From a virus, in IMG/VR virus record IMGVR_UViG_3300034283_001919, positions 1-64,000 of that record: a stretch of DNA of 64,000 bases. One strand, 5' to 3'. A program made the position numbers and the translations under genes. Below, one piece after another: positions 41,705-50,731 of this stretch (the first letter of the stretch is position 1; each line of letters begins with the position of its first letter). A model generated the notes under the pieces. That model searched no databases and was not told the origin of the DNA. It was given only the letters and a program-made list of their open reading frames with translations.

Positions 41705-43281
41705 CTATTGACGTCTTCCCACCAAGATTTTGGAGCAAGAAAGGATCCTACTGCACCTTGCAGGTAACACCTAATGATACCTGTAGCTTTAGCGTAGGTT
41801 CCATCTGTATTCTTTAATCTATAATAGTTTAAACGGCCAGTATAATCTACTGGAATAGTAAACGTTTGACCACTGTCGCAAGTCAATAGATAATGAGTTA
41901 AAACATCTTTGCCATAATAAACATCAAGATATGTAATCGTGAATACATCATGGAGGTAAGAGTTATAGACAGACGACATAGAGTCTAACGAAACAAGCAA
42001 TGGTTTTCCTACTGCATATCCAGTAACGGGAGGAAGGGTTGTAGTTACTGGGACAGTAGTAGTGGTCACCGGAACAGTAGTAGTAGTTGTTGTAGTAGGT
42101 AACGTTGTAGTTGTTGCATTTGGAATAGTAGTAGTAGTTACTACTGGAGGAACAACCGGTGTAGTAGTGGAATCAATCAAGGACTTCATATTAATTCGCT
42201 TAGTTATAATTCCAGTGAAATCATCAACAGCAGGCGAAGAAGTAGATTGAAAGTCAGTAATAACTTTATCTACAGATTGGACACCAAACTTGGAACGGTA
42301 CACGGCTAAAGCTCCGGCAACAAATGGAGTTGCCATTGAGGTACCAGAAGCTGAACCATAAGATCCCATCAACTTAGAAGAGTTAATGGCATAGCCAGGA
42401 GCCGACAGTGTAGTAAACTGAGATACGTTAGAAAATGTAGTTACTTTATCTGTAGAAGTATAAGTAGCAGCTACGCTAACGGCGGTAGAGATACAAGCAG
42501 GAGCTGACATACCAGCAGAATAATTGTTTCCAGAAGCAATAACTGTAGCAATATTCTTTGACTTTAAATTGTTAATAGCTTGAGTAACATCAGGAAGATA
42601 AGAATCGCAAGTAGATCTAAAAACAGTGTTACCACCAAGTGACATATTAACTGAAGTAATGTTGTAAGTATCAGCTAAAGAGTAGACATAGTTTAAAGCT
42701 TTAACCATATCATCATCATAGGCTGCACCATATACGTCAAAAATGTTGATAGCTATGATCTTTGCACCTGGGGCAATTCCATGAAACTGTGAGTTGCTAC
42801 CAGCAATGATACCAGCAACGTGTGTCCCGTGATAATGCACTGGGACAGCTGCTCCTGGTCCAATCATCTGATTGGTACCATTAGGGCAACGAGTAGCAAA
42901 GCAGGCTTCTAGAGCTATCTTATCGGCTAAGAAAGGATGTGCTTTTTCTACGCCGGTATCAATGACAACAACGTAAGATCCTTGCCCAGTATAACCAGAA
43001 TCATAAGAATAGTCTGCACCTATCTTAGGAATAGCTGTGGACAAAGAAAGTTTAAATTTAACTTTAGAGTTAGCAGTAGCAACTTTAGACTTAGTCTTTA
43101 CAACTTTCTTATAAGAATGAGACTTAACTCTTTTGTTAGTCTTTTTCTTAGGTTTAGAATTGGGTTTAGTTATTTCTGAACCGCCCTTGTTTTGGGCAGC
43201 TTGGGCTGGAATAGCATTAGTAAGTGTAAACGTAGTTAACATAACTAATGCTGTTATGTATTTAGTTAATTTATTGTTCAT
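41701..43281 (-). CDS. Secreted subtilisin-like serine protease (S8)
   Basis: 526 aa from ATG 43281 with GGAAAC upstream. N-terminal signal peptide (ITALVMLTTFTLTNAIPAQA) with an Ala-x-Ala cleavage site. Basic pro-like segment, then catalytic Asp in VVVIDTGVEKAHP, His in HYHGTHVAGIIAGS and Ser in SGTSMATPFVAGAL, all intact. A Thr/Val/Pro-rich linker (TTTTTVPVTTT) leads to a C-terminal beta domain of about 90 residues. Export from the host cell, or virion attachment, is likely. Unusual for a phage. Confidence 0.9.
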   Translation of the reverse strand: MNNKLTKYITALVMLTTFTLTNAIPAQAAQNKGGSEITKPNSKPKKKTNKRVKSHSYKKVVKTKSKVATANSKVKFKLSLSTAIPKIGADYSYDSGYTGQGSYVVVIDTGVEKAHPFLADKIALEACFATRCPNGTNQMIGPGAAVPVHYHGTHVAGIIAGSNSQFHGIAPGAKIIAINIFDVYGAAYDDDMVKALNYVYSLADTYNITSVNMSLGGNTVFRSTCDSYLPDVTQAINNLKSKNIATVIASGNNYSAGMSAPACISTAVSVAATYTSTDKVTTFSNVSQFTTLSAPGYAINSSKLMGSYGSASGTSMATPFVAGALAVYRSKFGVQSVDKVITDFQSTSSPAVDDFTGIITKRINMKSLIDSTTTPVVPPVVTTTTIPNATTTTLPTTTTTTTVPVTTTTVPVTTTLPPVTGYAVGKPLLVSLDSMSSVYNSYLHDVFTITYLDVYYGKDVLTHYLLTCDSGQTFTIPVDYTGRLNYYRLKNTDGTYAKATGIIRCYLQGAVGSFLAPKSWWEDVNR

Positions 43282-43307
43282 AGAATAGTTTCCGTAGGTG
43301 GTATTGA

Positions 43308-44987
43308 CTACCAACGTTTTTTAGATTCAATCTTATTTTGAAGCCATTTAGGCTTAGGATTGTTTTCGTAATACTTAGATATGATTTGAGAAGCCATACC
43401 TTTAGTCATGTCAGCAGTAAGGGGTATACCTAAACGCTTTAACATTTTCTTTTGAGGATCAGTAGGTCCATCAGTTCTCCATTGAGCAGAAGAATCGATT
43501 AGAACTAAAGATGCTGCACGATTCTCTTGAATCCATTTGTCAGTGCCGGAAAATACTGATCTAAGATTATCAGCTCTACCAATAATCTTAACTGAAGTTT
43601 TATCATTATCTTTATAATGAAGCTCAGTATTCCAACGACCCAAAGCATCTAATGTTATATGCATGGACTCATTATTATTAAGACCTAGGTGGTAAGAGTT
43701 TTCACCGATCTCTGCCCATACATACTTAGAGTATTCTAAGATAGCAGGGTTTGGTGGTGGTGGCATAAACAAGTTAATGCGTTTGTATGCACCTTGAATA
43801 TCATCTGGATTAAGTACACGAATAGCTTCACCAGGACAATAGTCTTCTAGCTCTTCATACTTCTTAGCGACGTCTGTTAGGCTCTGTCCTTGTAAATCGA
43901 ACTCTGGTGGCATTCCCAAAAGAGTAGGAAGGCCAATAGGCTTCTTCCCCCTCGTGGTGTCTGCAATATCGATAATCGTACAATGTTCTTTGCCTTCGAA
44001 TAGACGGGTACCTCGACCAACAATCTGAGTATACAGAAGTGTTGATCTGGTTGGTTTAGCTAAGATAATTGTTTCCAATGAGGGTTCATCAAAACCTTCG
44101 GTGAGAACACCTACATTGACAATTACTTTAAGTTTATTCGTAGAAAAATCCTGAAGGATCTTTTGACGTTCTTCGTGAGGAGTTGTCCCCACGATTACTT
44201 CGCATTCTACCGACGCTTGTCGAAAGGATAAGGCCAGGTTTTCGGCGTGTCGAACGCCGGATGCGAATACAATGGCTTTCGTAGCCATTGCCAAATTGCG
44301 ATAGGTAGCGACAACAAAAGCGTTGCGCTCAGGAGTATCCACTTTTTCTTCGAGTTGATCTTGAGCATATTCACCGTTTCTAATTTCGACATCTGATATG
44401 TCTACATTTGTTTTAACTCTATATCCGATGAGGGGACTAAGCCAGCCATCTTCAATGAGATCTTGTATTGATTTATAGTAAACTATCTCATCGAAAACAT
44501 CAATGAGTCTAACCGAATCCGACCTTTGCGGCGTTGCCGTAACTCCCAACAGAAAAGGAGGATTAAAGTAATCAACAATTCTTCTGTAAGAAGGAGCAGC
44601 AGCATGGTGGGCTTCGTCAATAACGATAGACTTAAAATAGTCATTAGGATATCCTTCAATACGGGGTGTGCCACTACGACCTAAGGTAGCTACAGAAGCT
44701 ACCACTACGTCTACATGGCCAGCTTTACGATCAGCTTGCTCTATCTCTACAGTAAGTGTAGGGTTAGATGCCATGATCTTATTGCGGGCCTGCTCTAATA
44801 GCTCTGCACGATGTGCAAGAACGAGCATAGGTAGAGTGTTCTTGCGAATAACTGGTAGATGAGAAAACAAAACTGTTTTACCGGCACCAGTAGGGAGTAC
44901 TACAAGTTGTTTACTAATTCCTTTTCCTTCATGGAATAGGATAGCATCAAGAGCTTCTTGCTGGTAGGGTCTAAGGGTAACGGTCAT
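43308..44987 (-). CDS. SF2 DEAD/DEAH-box helicase (RadD/UvsW-like)
   Basis: 559 aa. Q-tip FRPYQQEAL-like start (LRPYQQEALDAI), Walker A PTGAGKT, DEAH in IDEAHHAA, motif III VTATPQR, motif V/VI GVLTEGFDEPS and QIVGRGTR. The C-terminal 180 residues are extra and unlike a nuclease. Unwinding of recombination or replication intermediates is expected. Long compared with UvsW-type minimal helicases. Confidence 0.85.
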   Translation of the reverse strand: MTVTLRPYQQEALDAILFHEGKGISKQLVVLPTGAGKTVLFSHLPVIRKNTLPMLVLAHRAELLEQARNKIMASNPTLTVEIEQADRKAGHVDVVVASVATLGRSGTPRIEGYPNDYFKSIVIDEAHHAAAPSYRRIVDYFNPPFLLGVTATPQRSDSVRLIDVFDEIVYYKSIQDLIEDGWLSPLIGYRVKTNVDISDVEIRNGEYAQDQLEEKVDTPERNAFVVATYRNLAMATKAIVFASGVRHAENLALSFRQASVECEVIVGTTPHEERQKILQDFSTNKLKVIVNVGVLTEGFDEPSLETIILAKPTRSTLLYTQIVGRGTRLFEGKEHCTIIDIADTTRGKKPIGLPTLLGMPPEFDLQGQSLTDVAKKYEELEDYCPGEAIRVLNPDDIQGAYKRINLFMPPPPNPAILEYSKYVWAEIGENSYHLGLNNNESMHITLDALGRWNTELHYKDNDKTSVKIIGRADNLRSVFSGTDKWIQENRAASLVLIDSSAQWRTDGPTDPQKKMLKRLGIPLTADMTKGMASQIISKYYENNPKPKWLQNKIESKKRW

Positions 44988-44998
44988 GTTTAAATTCC

Positions 44999-45073
44999 TT
45001 AAAAGAATTTGTTAGAATAATGGACAATAATTCTAATTGTAAAGTAGATTACCAAACAAGTTGGAATAATCAT
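44999..45073 (-). CDS. Possible 24-aa hydrophobic peptide
   Basis: MIIPTCLVIYFTIRIIV with no clear RBS; it fills the gap before the helicase. Low support. Confidence 0.2.
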   Translation of the reverse strand: MIIPTCLVIYFTIRIIVHYSNKFF

Positions 45074-45075
45074 AA

Positions 45076-45285
45076 TTAGAATAAAGGTTCATAGAAGATT
45101 TCATCAACCATGAACTCATCCATTTTATCATATGGATTATCAAAAGAAACAACTTGATTAACCAAGTAACAATCTTCTTTAGTGACAAGATATTTATCTT
45201 GATTAGAAATAGAAGCTTTAGCTTTTGAATTTTTTGTATTATAAGTTTTACTTAAGCTACGTTTAGTTATATTTTTTATTAACAT
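45076..45285 (-). CDS. Small hypothetical protein
   Basis: 69 aa, basic N-terminal half, acidic C-terminal half (YDKMDEFMVDEIF). No family recognised. Confidence 0.45.
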   Translation of the reverse strand: MLIKNITKRSLSKTYNTKNSKAKASISNQDKYLVTKEDCYLVNQVVSFDNPYDKMDEFMVDEIFYEPLF

Positions 45286-45300
45286 ATATTTATATAATTT

Positions 45301-45930
45301 CTAGATCTTGACAAGTATCTTGTCACCGATCATTGATGGGGGAAGTGTGTAGGGAAAATCCCTAAAAGAATAATAATTAATTAAAGTATTAAAAGGAAAT
45401 GGAGATTGTTTAATGTGTGACATGATATAAAACAACTCAGTAAGAGTACCACTTGCATCCAAAGATACAGCAGCTTCATCATCAAGCATAGAAGCAATAT
45501 TAAATTCATCATGTAACCAGATAACATTGTTATCAGAATCTACTTGATAGGGCATGATTACAAGACAAGATGAACTACGAGAAGCAAAGCTAAGAGTAAG
45601 ACAATCTTCTTTCTTAGTAGCTTCACCAGTAGATTCATGAGACCTTAAGGTAACGTCACTAGACATCATGAATGAATGACCCTCTAATGCGCTATAGGAA
45701 TAGAGCATTTCGGCAAAGCAGGTGTACATGTCTTTCTTAGAAGTATAAGGACGAGCTTCTAGTGCAAACATAGGACTTGAATCATGGTCGTAAATTACAA
45801 GCATTGGGTTGTAAGAGTCAGGTCCGTTTTCTTTAACGCAAGCTTCAAAGGTCTTTTGAAGACTAGCGATTTCTACTTCAGGATTCTGATGAATACCAAA
45901 TTCATTTAGAAGATCAACATCAAAACTCAT
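45301..45930 (-). CDS. Hypothetical protein
   Basis: 209 aa, mixed alpha/beta, with no recognised motif. Contains AVSLDASGTLTELFYIM near the C terminus. Overlaps the 45927 gene by 4 bp. Confidence 0.5.
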   Translation of the reverse strand: MSFDVDLLNEFGIHQNPEVEIASLQKTFEACVKENGPDSYNPMLVIYDHDSSPMFALEARPYTSKKDMYTCFAEMLYSYSALEGHSFMMSSDVTLRSHESTGEATKKEDCLTLSFASRSSSCLVIMPYQVDSDNNVIWLHDEFNIASMLDDEAAVSLDASGTLTELFYIMSHIKQSPFPFNTLINYYSFRDFPYTLPPSMIGDKILVKI

Positions 45931-46274
45931 AGTTGAACCTCATTGATAACGCCAAATGTAGCGTAGGTAAGATAGGCAAAGATAGCAAGAGTAAATCCTG
46001 CAGGAACAAACATGCCCATGGATATAAATGCGTAGACTCCAAGAGCAGAGATTAAAGCCTCAGTTGCCCAATAGGAAATCAAAGATCCAACTTTAACTTC
46101 TGGTCTAGCAAAGAACTCTTTTGTTTTAGTTGCACTAATACGTGTAAGCCTTTTACTTTTAGTAAAGAGCGTATCTTGAGATACGTACTGTGGTACATGA
46201 TAAGCGATTTCAAGATCGTTCATCTTGAGTCTATCGAAGAACGATGCGTATGGGGTTGGTGTAATAATAGTCAT
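45927..46274 (-). CDS. Membrane protein with two helices
   Basis: 115 aa. Soluble N-terminal half, then hydrophobic hairpin (ALISALGVYAFISMGMFVPAGFTLAIF in two helices). Possibly a holin-like or superinfection protein; inference only. Confidence 0.5.
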   Translation of the reverse strand: MTIITPTPYASFFDRLKMNDLEIAYHVPQYVSQDTLFTKSKRLTRISATKTKEFFARPEVKVGSLISYWATEALISALGVYAFISMGMFVPAGFTLAIFAYLTYATFGVINEVQL

Positions 46275-46448
46275 AACTATTCCTTACTGTAAAGATAATA
46301 TATTTTTGTTTTGTATATACTTAAAAGGATAAGTATATGGCTGTACGATCCACTAATAATCCGGTGCCGAAGAACTCCGTTTATTTTTTTTTTTGAGAAT
46401 ATTAAATAGTTTTTTCTTTGTATAAACTAAACATGATTAATTCAAATC
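46275..46448. other. Intergenic region with long T-run
   Basis: 174 bp; contains a run of 13 T (plus strand, about 46384) and a 19-codon rightward ORF with aaaagg before its ATG at 46336. Likely a promoter for 45927. I see no other structure. Confidence 0.35.
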
Positions 46449-46685
46449 TTATTCAGAAAACATTTCATCCCAACACTTCGGGTGAGTACCTGAAATCATC
46501 CATTCACGAATGTCTGGAGCTGTATCAGGAAAAACATCTTGAGCATACTCTAGATTTTTAACCCATCGATCGTACTGATCTTGTGTCATTAAAAAGAATA
46601 CTTCATCATTACAATGAAGGCATATCTTTTGAACAAAACAAGGAGCTACTTCTTTAGTGAGTCTATAATAGATCACATTGGTCAT
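46449..46685 (-). CDS. Small hypothetical protein with CxxH/C residues
   Basis: 78 aa, with FVQKICLHCNDEVFF and a Trp-rich C-terminal part. Downstream of a structured leader. No family recognised. Confidence 0.5.
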   Translation of the reverse strand: MTNVIYYRLTKEVAPCFVQKICLHCNDEVFFLMTQDQYDRWVKNLEYAQDVFPDTAPDIREWMISGTHPKCWDEMFSE

Positions 46686-46689
46686 AATG

Positions 46690-46905
46690 GTACCTTTTAA
46701 AAATAGAGTAAAAGCCAGCTGTCATATTTAGTGAGCCGAGCTGGCGTCGGTCATTCTCCTGCATATGACTAAGCAGGTCTTAAGACTTTAATCCTAGAGC
46801 ACAAGAAAGGATTATTTCTTTGTACCCAATAAACACACACATTTAATCATAATACATCTAAGCATTATAAGTTCAATGAACTTGTACTCTAGGAAATCTT
46901 AATTG
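46690..46905 (-). promoter_or_regulatory. Structured 5' leader of the 46449 gene
   Basis: 216 bp without an ORF. Hairpins GCCAGCT/AGCTGGC, CCTGC/GCAGG, AATCCT/AGGATT and palindrome AAGTTCATTGAACTT. Looks like a regulatory leader or small RNA; class unknown. Confidence 0.4.
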
Positions 46906-46907
46906 GG

Positions 46908-47252
46908 TTAGGCTGTAAGCATTACCCAAAGATCGATCATCTTTGTTTGTTCGTTGAGAACAGACGCTGAAGAGATACTGAGATTATCTTTTGCTGCGCG
47001 AGCAAACAATGATGCACGAAGGGTGCTCAGTTGCTTTTTGTCGGTGATGGGAATGTTTACGTGGAACCACTGGTTACGCTTACCTACAAGCTCGTTGTAG
47101 ATTGCGGTAATCACTGGATTACGCTTACGGCCTTTGCCTGCACCGATTGGTGGCTCGCCTTGGATTGGTGTGAGCAGCTTGGTTGGCTCAGCCATCTTGA
47201 ACCGCCCTGGGTTCTGATGTACTTGAGTCTCTGTACTTGTTATCATAGGCAT
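46908..47252 (-). CDS. Small basic hypothetical protein
   Basis: 114 aa, basic, with KGRKRNPVITAIYNELVGKRNQWFHVNI. Arg/Lys-rich centre suggests nucleic-acid binding. No family recognised. Start could be M3. Confidence 0.5.
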   Translation of the reverse strand: MPMITSTETQVHQNPGRFKMAEPTKLLTPIQGEPPIGAGKGRKRNPVITAIYNELVGKRNQWFHVNIPITDKKQLSTLRASLFARAAKDNLSISSASVLNEQTKMIDLWVMLTA

Positions 47253-47309
47253 GATTTACCTCTTATTATATAGTGGTGATAGGAACTGAAATTGTTCATT
47301 GCTTTTTAT

Positions 47310-48065
47310 TCAATAAGGATTATTAGGTGGGGCAATGTAACTAGAATTTTTGAATGAAGATGATGGCTCTTGTCCAATAACTTCTATGTATCGGATCTGA
47401 TGCCAGTGAGACAAGAAGATCTTAGTTGCATAGCGTCGAGCTTGAGCTTCTAGCCTGGAGTCTTCTGTGTCAGCACCTGAATCATCTCGTTGTTTGATTC
47501 TACGGTCAAGCTCTTTAGTATAGAGTTGACCGTAAAAGGAATCAGGAACAGTAGCAAAAGATTTGCCGATCTTCCAAGTAAGATTCTTTAAGAATGGGTT
47601 CCAAGATCCTGGTTGAGCAGTACTTGGATTAAGACCACAATAGCTCCATAAGTTATTAAAGTTAGGAGCTTTGTGAATATCTATCGTAGACAACAACGCA
47701 GCAGAGGCAGCTTGTCCGATACCAGGCTGTTGTAAAGCCCAGGTACCAGTCACAGTGGAGTGGTTATAGTCACTAAAGATGGGAGTAGTAGAATTCTCTA
47801 ATCCTCTTAGATAATGAGAATATGATTTAAAAACAGATGAGTTCTTAGAATCATTGAGATCTAGCAACGAGATCCGTGTGTCTTCTATGTCATAATAGAA
47901 AGATACAAGGTTTTCCATTTCTGTAGTATCAAAACCACGAGAAATAAAATTAAATTTGCGTGACATTATAGACACAACATCTACGCTCATAAGGGTGTCT
48001 GATTCAATATCTAATTGGGCTAGATCTTGATTGTGAACATGGTCATAGTTAATTTGATTATTCAT
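47310..48065 (-). CDS. Protein with IS110-transposase-C-terminal-like (HhH) domain
   Basis: 251 aa. QPGIGQAASAALLSTIDI followed by FNNLWSYCGLNPS and a C-terminal helix matches the Transposase_20 helix-hairpin-helix of IS110 elements, but the N-terminal DEDD domain is absent and there are no flanking repeats. Many phages carry this domain without transposition activity, so a DNA-binding role is more likely. Confidence 0.55.
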   Translation of the reverse strand: MNNQINYDHVHNQDLAQLDIESDTLMSVDVVSIMSRKFNFISRGFDTTEMENLVSFYYDIEDTRISLLDLNDSKNSSVFKSYSHYLRGLENSTTPIFSDYNHSTVTGTWALQQPGIGQAASAALLSTIDIHKAPNFNNLWSYCGLNPSTAQPGSWNPFLKNLTWKIGKSFATVPDSFYGQLYTKELDRRIKQRDDSGADTEDSRLEAQARRYATKIFLSHWHQIRYIEVIGQEPSSSFKNSSYIAPPNNPY

Positions 48066-48327
48066 TAGGTGTTTCTTGAAGTTTAAAGTTATTATAGATG
48101 AATCTTACTAGTAGGGCAGCAAGATGTTCATCGTAGCCAGGAAAATCAGAATGACATGAGCAGTCGCTGCAGTCAGCATCTTCATACGAGCAATCGTCAC
48201 AGCAGTCGCCGTCGTCATCGTCGTATTCATACTCTTCTACATTGGCATCGATAATGTATTGTAGTATGATTTCTTTTATTTTAGACTTAGAGTCTAGTTC
48301 TTCTGGTAGGTAGTTAGTTTTAGGCAT
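48058..48327 (-). CDS. Acidic Cys/Asp-rich protein
   Basis: 89 aa from ATG 48327 (AAGGATATCCCT before it). The centre has DDDDGDCCDDCSYEDADCSDCSC, a Cys/Asp cluster likely to bind metals. Overlaps the HhH gene by 8 bp. Confidence 0.55.
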   Translation of the reverse strand: MPKTNYLPEELDSKSKIKEIILQYIIDANVEEYEYDDDDGDCCDDCSYEDADCSDCSCHSDFPGYDEHLAALLVRFIYNNFKLQETPNE

Positions 48328-48405
48328 AGGGATATCCTTATGATTAAGGGTAATGATTCTTGTGTTTTGCATTAAGGGGAATGGGTATTCCCCTTTTACT
48401 GCAAA

Positions 48406-49281
48406 CTAGCGTACAGAAGTAGCTTTAACATTCCAGTTTCTAAGTCTGCCACTAGAGAAGTGGAGAATCCAACTGGCGAATAAAGCATTGACTGCTGGTG
48501 TCATTAGATCGTCAGGGGCATAACCAAATTGTTCTCTTAATGTTTTAAACCATGAAGAGTTGATTTGGAGCAGACCTGAGTCGTATGAACCGTTAGAGTT
48601 GAGGGTCCAGACTATATGCCCGTTTTCCCATTTAGCATTGACGGCTCCAGGATTACACCTAGATTCACGCCAAGCGATATAAGAAAACACTTTGTGTGGC
48701 AGGGCATACTTCTTAAAAGTATCTTCAAACTGTGGACAGTAAAATTCTTTACCTACAGGAAGTTTAACTTTAAGAACTGTGTCTTTTTTAGGTTTGAGGT
48801 AAGTATTATTTTTAATACAGCCCCAACCATTAAAGCCAACAGCTGGTCTAAAGAATGGTGTGTTATTAGTTCTGTCTTCGACAGTCATAAACTCATTCTT
48901 TGTTTGGTAGCCAAACACTGCAATTCTGTTAGCCACTACGATCTGTTCAAGAACAGTCGCTTTGGAAGGATGAGATGCAAACTCTTTGCCACCATATCCT
49001 TGCCATGTGGATTTAGCTATGCCAAGTCCACCACCCCAGTTGCCACCGTCTTGCCAGTCCTGGCGAGTCTCGCATTGGGCTACTTTAGTCCAGTACTTAA
49101 TAGAAGGTCCCATCTTAAATTCGACGGACTTCCACTTAGTAGGAGTACTGAGTAGGGTGGTACTTCGGGGCTCGGAAGAAAGCTCCGAGACGCCTCCAGT
49201 TGCTGCACCAGCAGCAGAGCTAACAACAACAGATGTTACTAGCATTGTTAATATTAATATTATCACTCGTAGTATGCGCAT
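48406..49281 (-). CDS. Rpf-domain/lysozyme-like muralytic lysin with signal peptide
   Basis: 291 aa. Signal peptide (ILRVIILILTMLVTSVVVSSAAGA). Residues 60-120 form a resuscitation-promoting-factor domain: VAQCETRQDW, NWGGGLGIAKSTWQGYGG, with the catalytic Glu in QCE. The C-terminal part from about 195 is an SLT/lysozyme-like domain: SYIAWRESRCNPGAVN, YDSGLLQINSSWF, with Glu in WRES. Two glycosidase domains in one secreted protein are unusual. Cell-wall degradation for lysis or egress. Preceded by a structured leader. Confidence 0.85.
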   Translation of the reverse strand: MRILRVIILILTMLVTSVVVSSAAGAATGGVSELSSEPRSTTLLSTPTKWKSVEFKMGPSIKYWTKVAQCETRQDWQDGGNWGGGLGIAKSTWQGYGGKEFASHPSKATVLEQIVVANRIAVFGYQTKNEFMTVEDRTNNTPFFRPAVGFNGWGCIKNNTYLKPKKDTVLKVKLPVGKEFYCPQFEDTFKKYALPHKVFSYIAWRESRCNPGAVNAKWENGHIVWTLNSNGSYDSGLLQINSSWFKTLREQFGYAPDDLMTPAVNALFASWILHFSSGRLRNWNVKATSVR

Positions 49282-49515
49282 TTTATTCGCTCCTTTTCGA
49301 TTGGGTTTGAAATCTTAAAAACAGATTTCATTAGCATCGCGCAGGTTGCGAAATCGAATGTTCCGGACACAACGAATTGTCCGTTCAACAAAAGACAGGT
49401 TTGCCTTCTCCGACTTCACAGTATAACTGTTACGTAAGGGATTGTTTCCCTGCCCGCTTGTCAACGGGCATGTATATAGTATAACACATTGGATATGGGT
49501 GGTTCCAGTTGGTGT
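49282..49515 (-). promoter_or_regulatory. Structured leader of the Rpf-like lysin
   Basis: 234 bp with hairpins GCCCG/CGGGC, GGGAAACAATCCC, CGGACA.../...TGTCCG and CGCA/TGCG upstream of a GGAG RBS. In Actinobacteria rpf genes are often controlled by c-di-AMP (ydaO) riboswitches; I do not see that consensus, so class is unknown. Confidence 0.45.
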
Positions 49516-49674
49516 TCAGCTACATTCCTCCTTGTTAGGACTATTAGAAAGGTCTTGCCTAAGAAGACGAACTTCTTCGGTAAGTTGATCAATTTTTTGA
49601 GCAACCAAGACTATTGACCTAGTGAGTAGATTTACATCAACAGGGTGCTGTTGAGTTCTATCTTTCTTAGCCAT
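49516..49674 (-). CDS. Small coiled-coil protein
   Basis: 52 aa, starts MAKKDRTQQHP, one heptad helix (VLVAQKIDQLTEEVRLLRQDL). Good codon composition. Possibly dimeric. Confidence 0.5.
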   Translation of the reverse strand: MAKKDRTQQHPVDVNLLTRSIVLVAQKIDQLTEEVRLLRQDLSNSPNKEECS

Positions 49675-49861
49675 AGTCTATTCCTTAATAATAATCTTTT
49701 GAAAACAGGAAGCAATAGATAAAAAAAGGCCTCATATCTAACCATAACTTTAAAACAAAGAAGTAGATTTTTAGTTTACTTATTCGCTCTTAACAAAGCA
49801 AATGGTTAGCATGAAGCCGATTTATCGAGATTACTGCGCTGTTATCAATTGTTGATAACCT
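49675..49861. other. Intergenic region
   Basis: 187 bp, A+T-rich. Contains the inverted arms gttatcaatt/ttgataac near 49840-49860 just after the HTH gene stop, probably a terminator. Nothing else recognised. Confidence 0.35.
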
Positions 49862-50086
49862 CTATATAGTACCCTCGTTATTTAAAAAGAGGGTGTTTTG
49901 TGAGGAATTAATTTTAAAAGTACCACGCTTAACTGACTCAAAGCGTGATGCATTTGAACGAATAAAAGTGTATACTGTTTGAATGGTAGTTTCTACTGCA
50001 TCAGCAATCTGCTGAGGAGTAACTTCACTACCAATGTTCTGGTCAAGGTATTGTGTTATGAGTTGAGTTTTATTTCTCTTTTGCAT
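49862..50086 (-). CDS. Small HTH DNA-binding protein
   Basis: 74 aa. VTPQQIADAVETTIQTVYTFIRSNASRF is a helix-turn-helix of the MarR/Lrp-like or sigma-region-4 type. Likely transcription regulator. Confidence 0.6.
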   Translation of the reverse strand: MQKRNKTQLITQYLDQNIGSEVTPQQIADAVETTIQTVYTFIRSNASRFESVKRGTFKINSSQNTLFLNNEGTI

Positions 50087-50274
50087 TGTGGTTTCCTTTC
50101 CCGTTAACGGGGATTGTTTATGGATTTTTATTCATATAAAGGTATATAAATAATTGTGTTACATAGGAATAGTTTAGCAAATAAAGTTGATAAAATCAAG
50201 AACATCATTACAAATAATATAATATATATAGTGATGATGTCCTCGAAGGTATATAAAATCAATGGTCTAACAAA
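50087..50274 (-). promoter_or_regulatory. Upstream region of the HTH gene with promoter-family core
   Basis: 188 bp. catataaaggtatataaata at about 50133 and gaaggtatataaaatc at 50246 resemble the right-end element (TTTAAAGATATATA). Suggests the same promoter class drives the HTH gene. Confidence 0.4.
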
Positions 50275-50559
50275 TTAATCTTGACGTGGAGCTATCTTAG
50301 AGACTTGCATGAGAGCTTGAAAGAAAGTTATGATGGTTTCATGAACTTTGAAGTTAGCGTCCATTAATGAAGAAAGACTAACAACAGTATCTTCTGGAAG
50401 TGTGTAAAGATCTAATTCAAGAATATAATTTTGGATAGTGCTAACATTTTCAGACAGCACTGACATCATAGACATGAGCTCAGCGTGGTTAGCCAAGAAG
50501 AATTTCTCAATGTCTGCAGGGTCTTGTAAGTTATAACTTGAGATATCAATATCAGCCAT
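50275..50559 (-). CDS. Acidic helical hypothetical protein
   Basis: 94 aa from ATG 50559 (GAGAGG before it); the longer start at 50607 falls inside a terminator-like hairpin. Helical with MSMMSVLSENVSTIQN. No family recognised. Confidence 0.5.
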   Translation of the reverse strand: MADIDISSYNLQDPADIEKFFLANHAELMSMMSVLSENVSTIQNYILELDLYTLPEDTVVSLSSLMDANFKVHETIITFFQALMQVSKIAPRQD

Positions 50560-50705
50560 ATTAGTTGGTGCCTCTCGTTTAAAAAAAACCATAGTCAACT
50601 CTGCCATCTCTAGGACAGTGGTGATGGGGCACTGGGAGATTTTAATCTGAGCTAAGGAGGGTAAGTGCTCAAAGATTATTTCCTAGAGACAGCAGAGCTG
50701 ACTAC
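50560..50705 (-). promoter_or_regulatory. Attenuator-like long hairpin before 50275-50559
   Basis: Arms 50591-50615 and 50681-50705 are inverted repeats with about 20 of 25 bases paired, followed on the minus strand by TTTTTTTT. It looks like a rho-independent terminator placed inside a leader, which could act as an attenuator. Confidence 0.55.
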
Positions 50706-50731
50706 AGTTCGTTGTTTTTTATGGTAGCGGA

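Noticed and set aside
47310-48065. IS110 transposase / mobile element
   Set aside because: Only the C-terminal HhH domain is present; no DEDD domain, no terminal repeats, and the gene is tightly packed in an operon.
49282-49515. c-di-AMP (ydaO) riboswitch before the Rpf-like gene
   Set aside because: Expected from host rpf genes, but I could not match its conserved core; left as unclassified structured leader.
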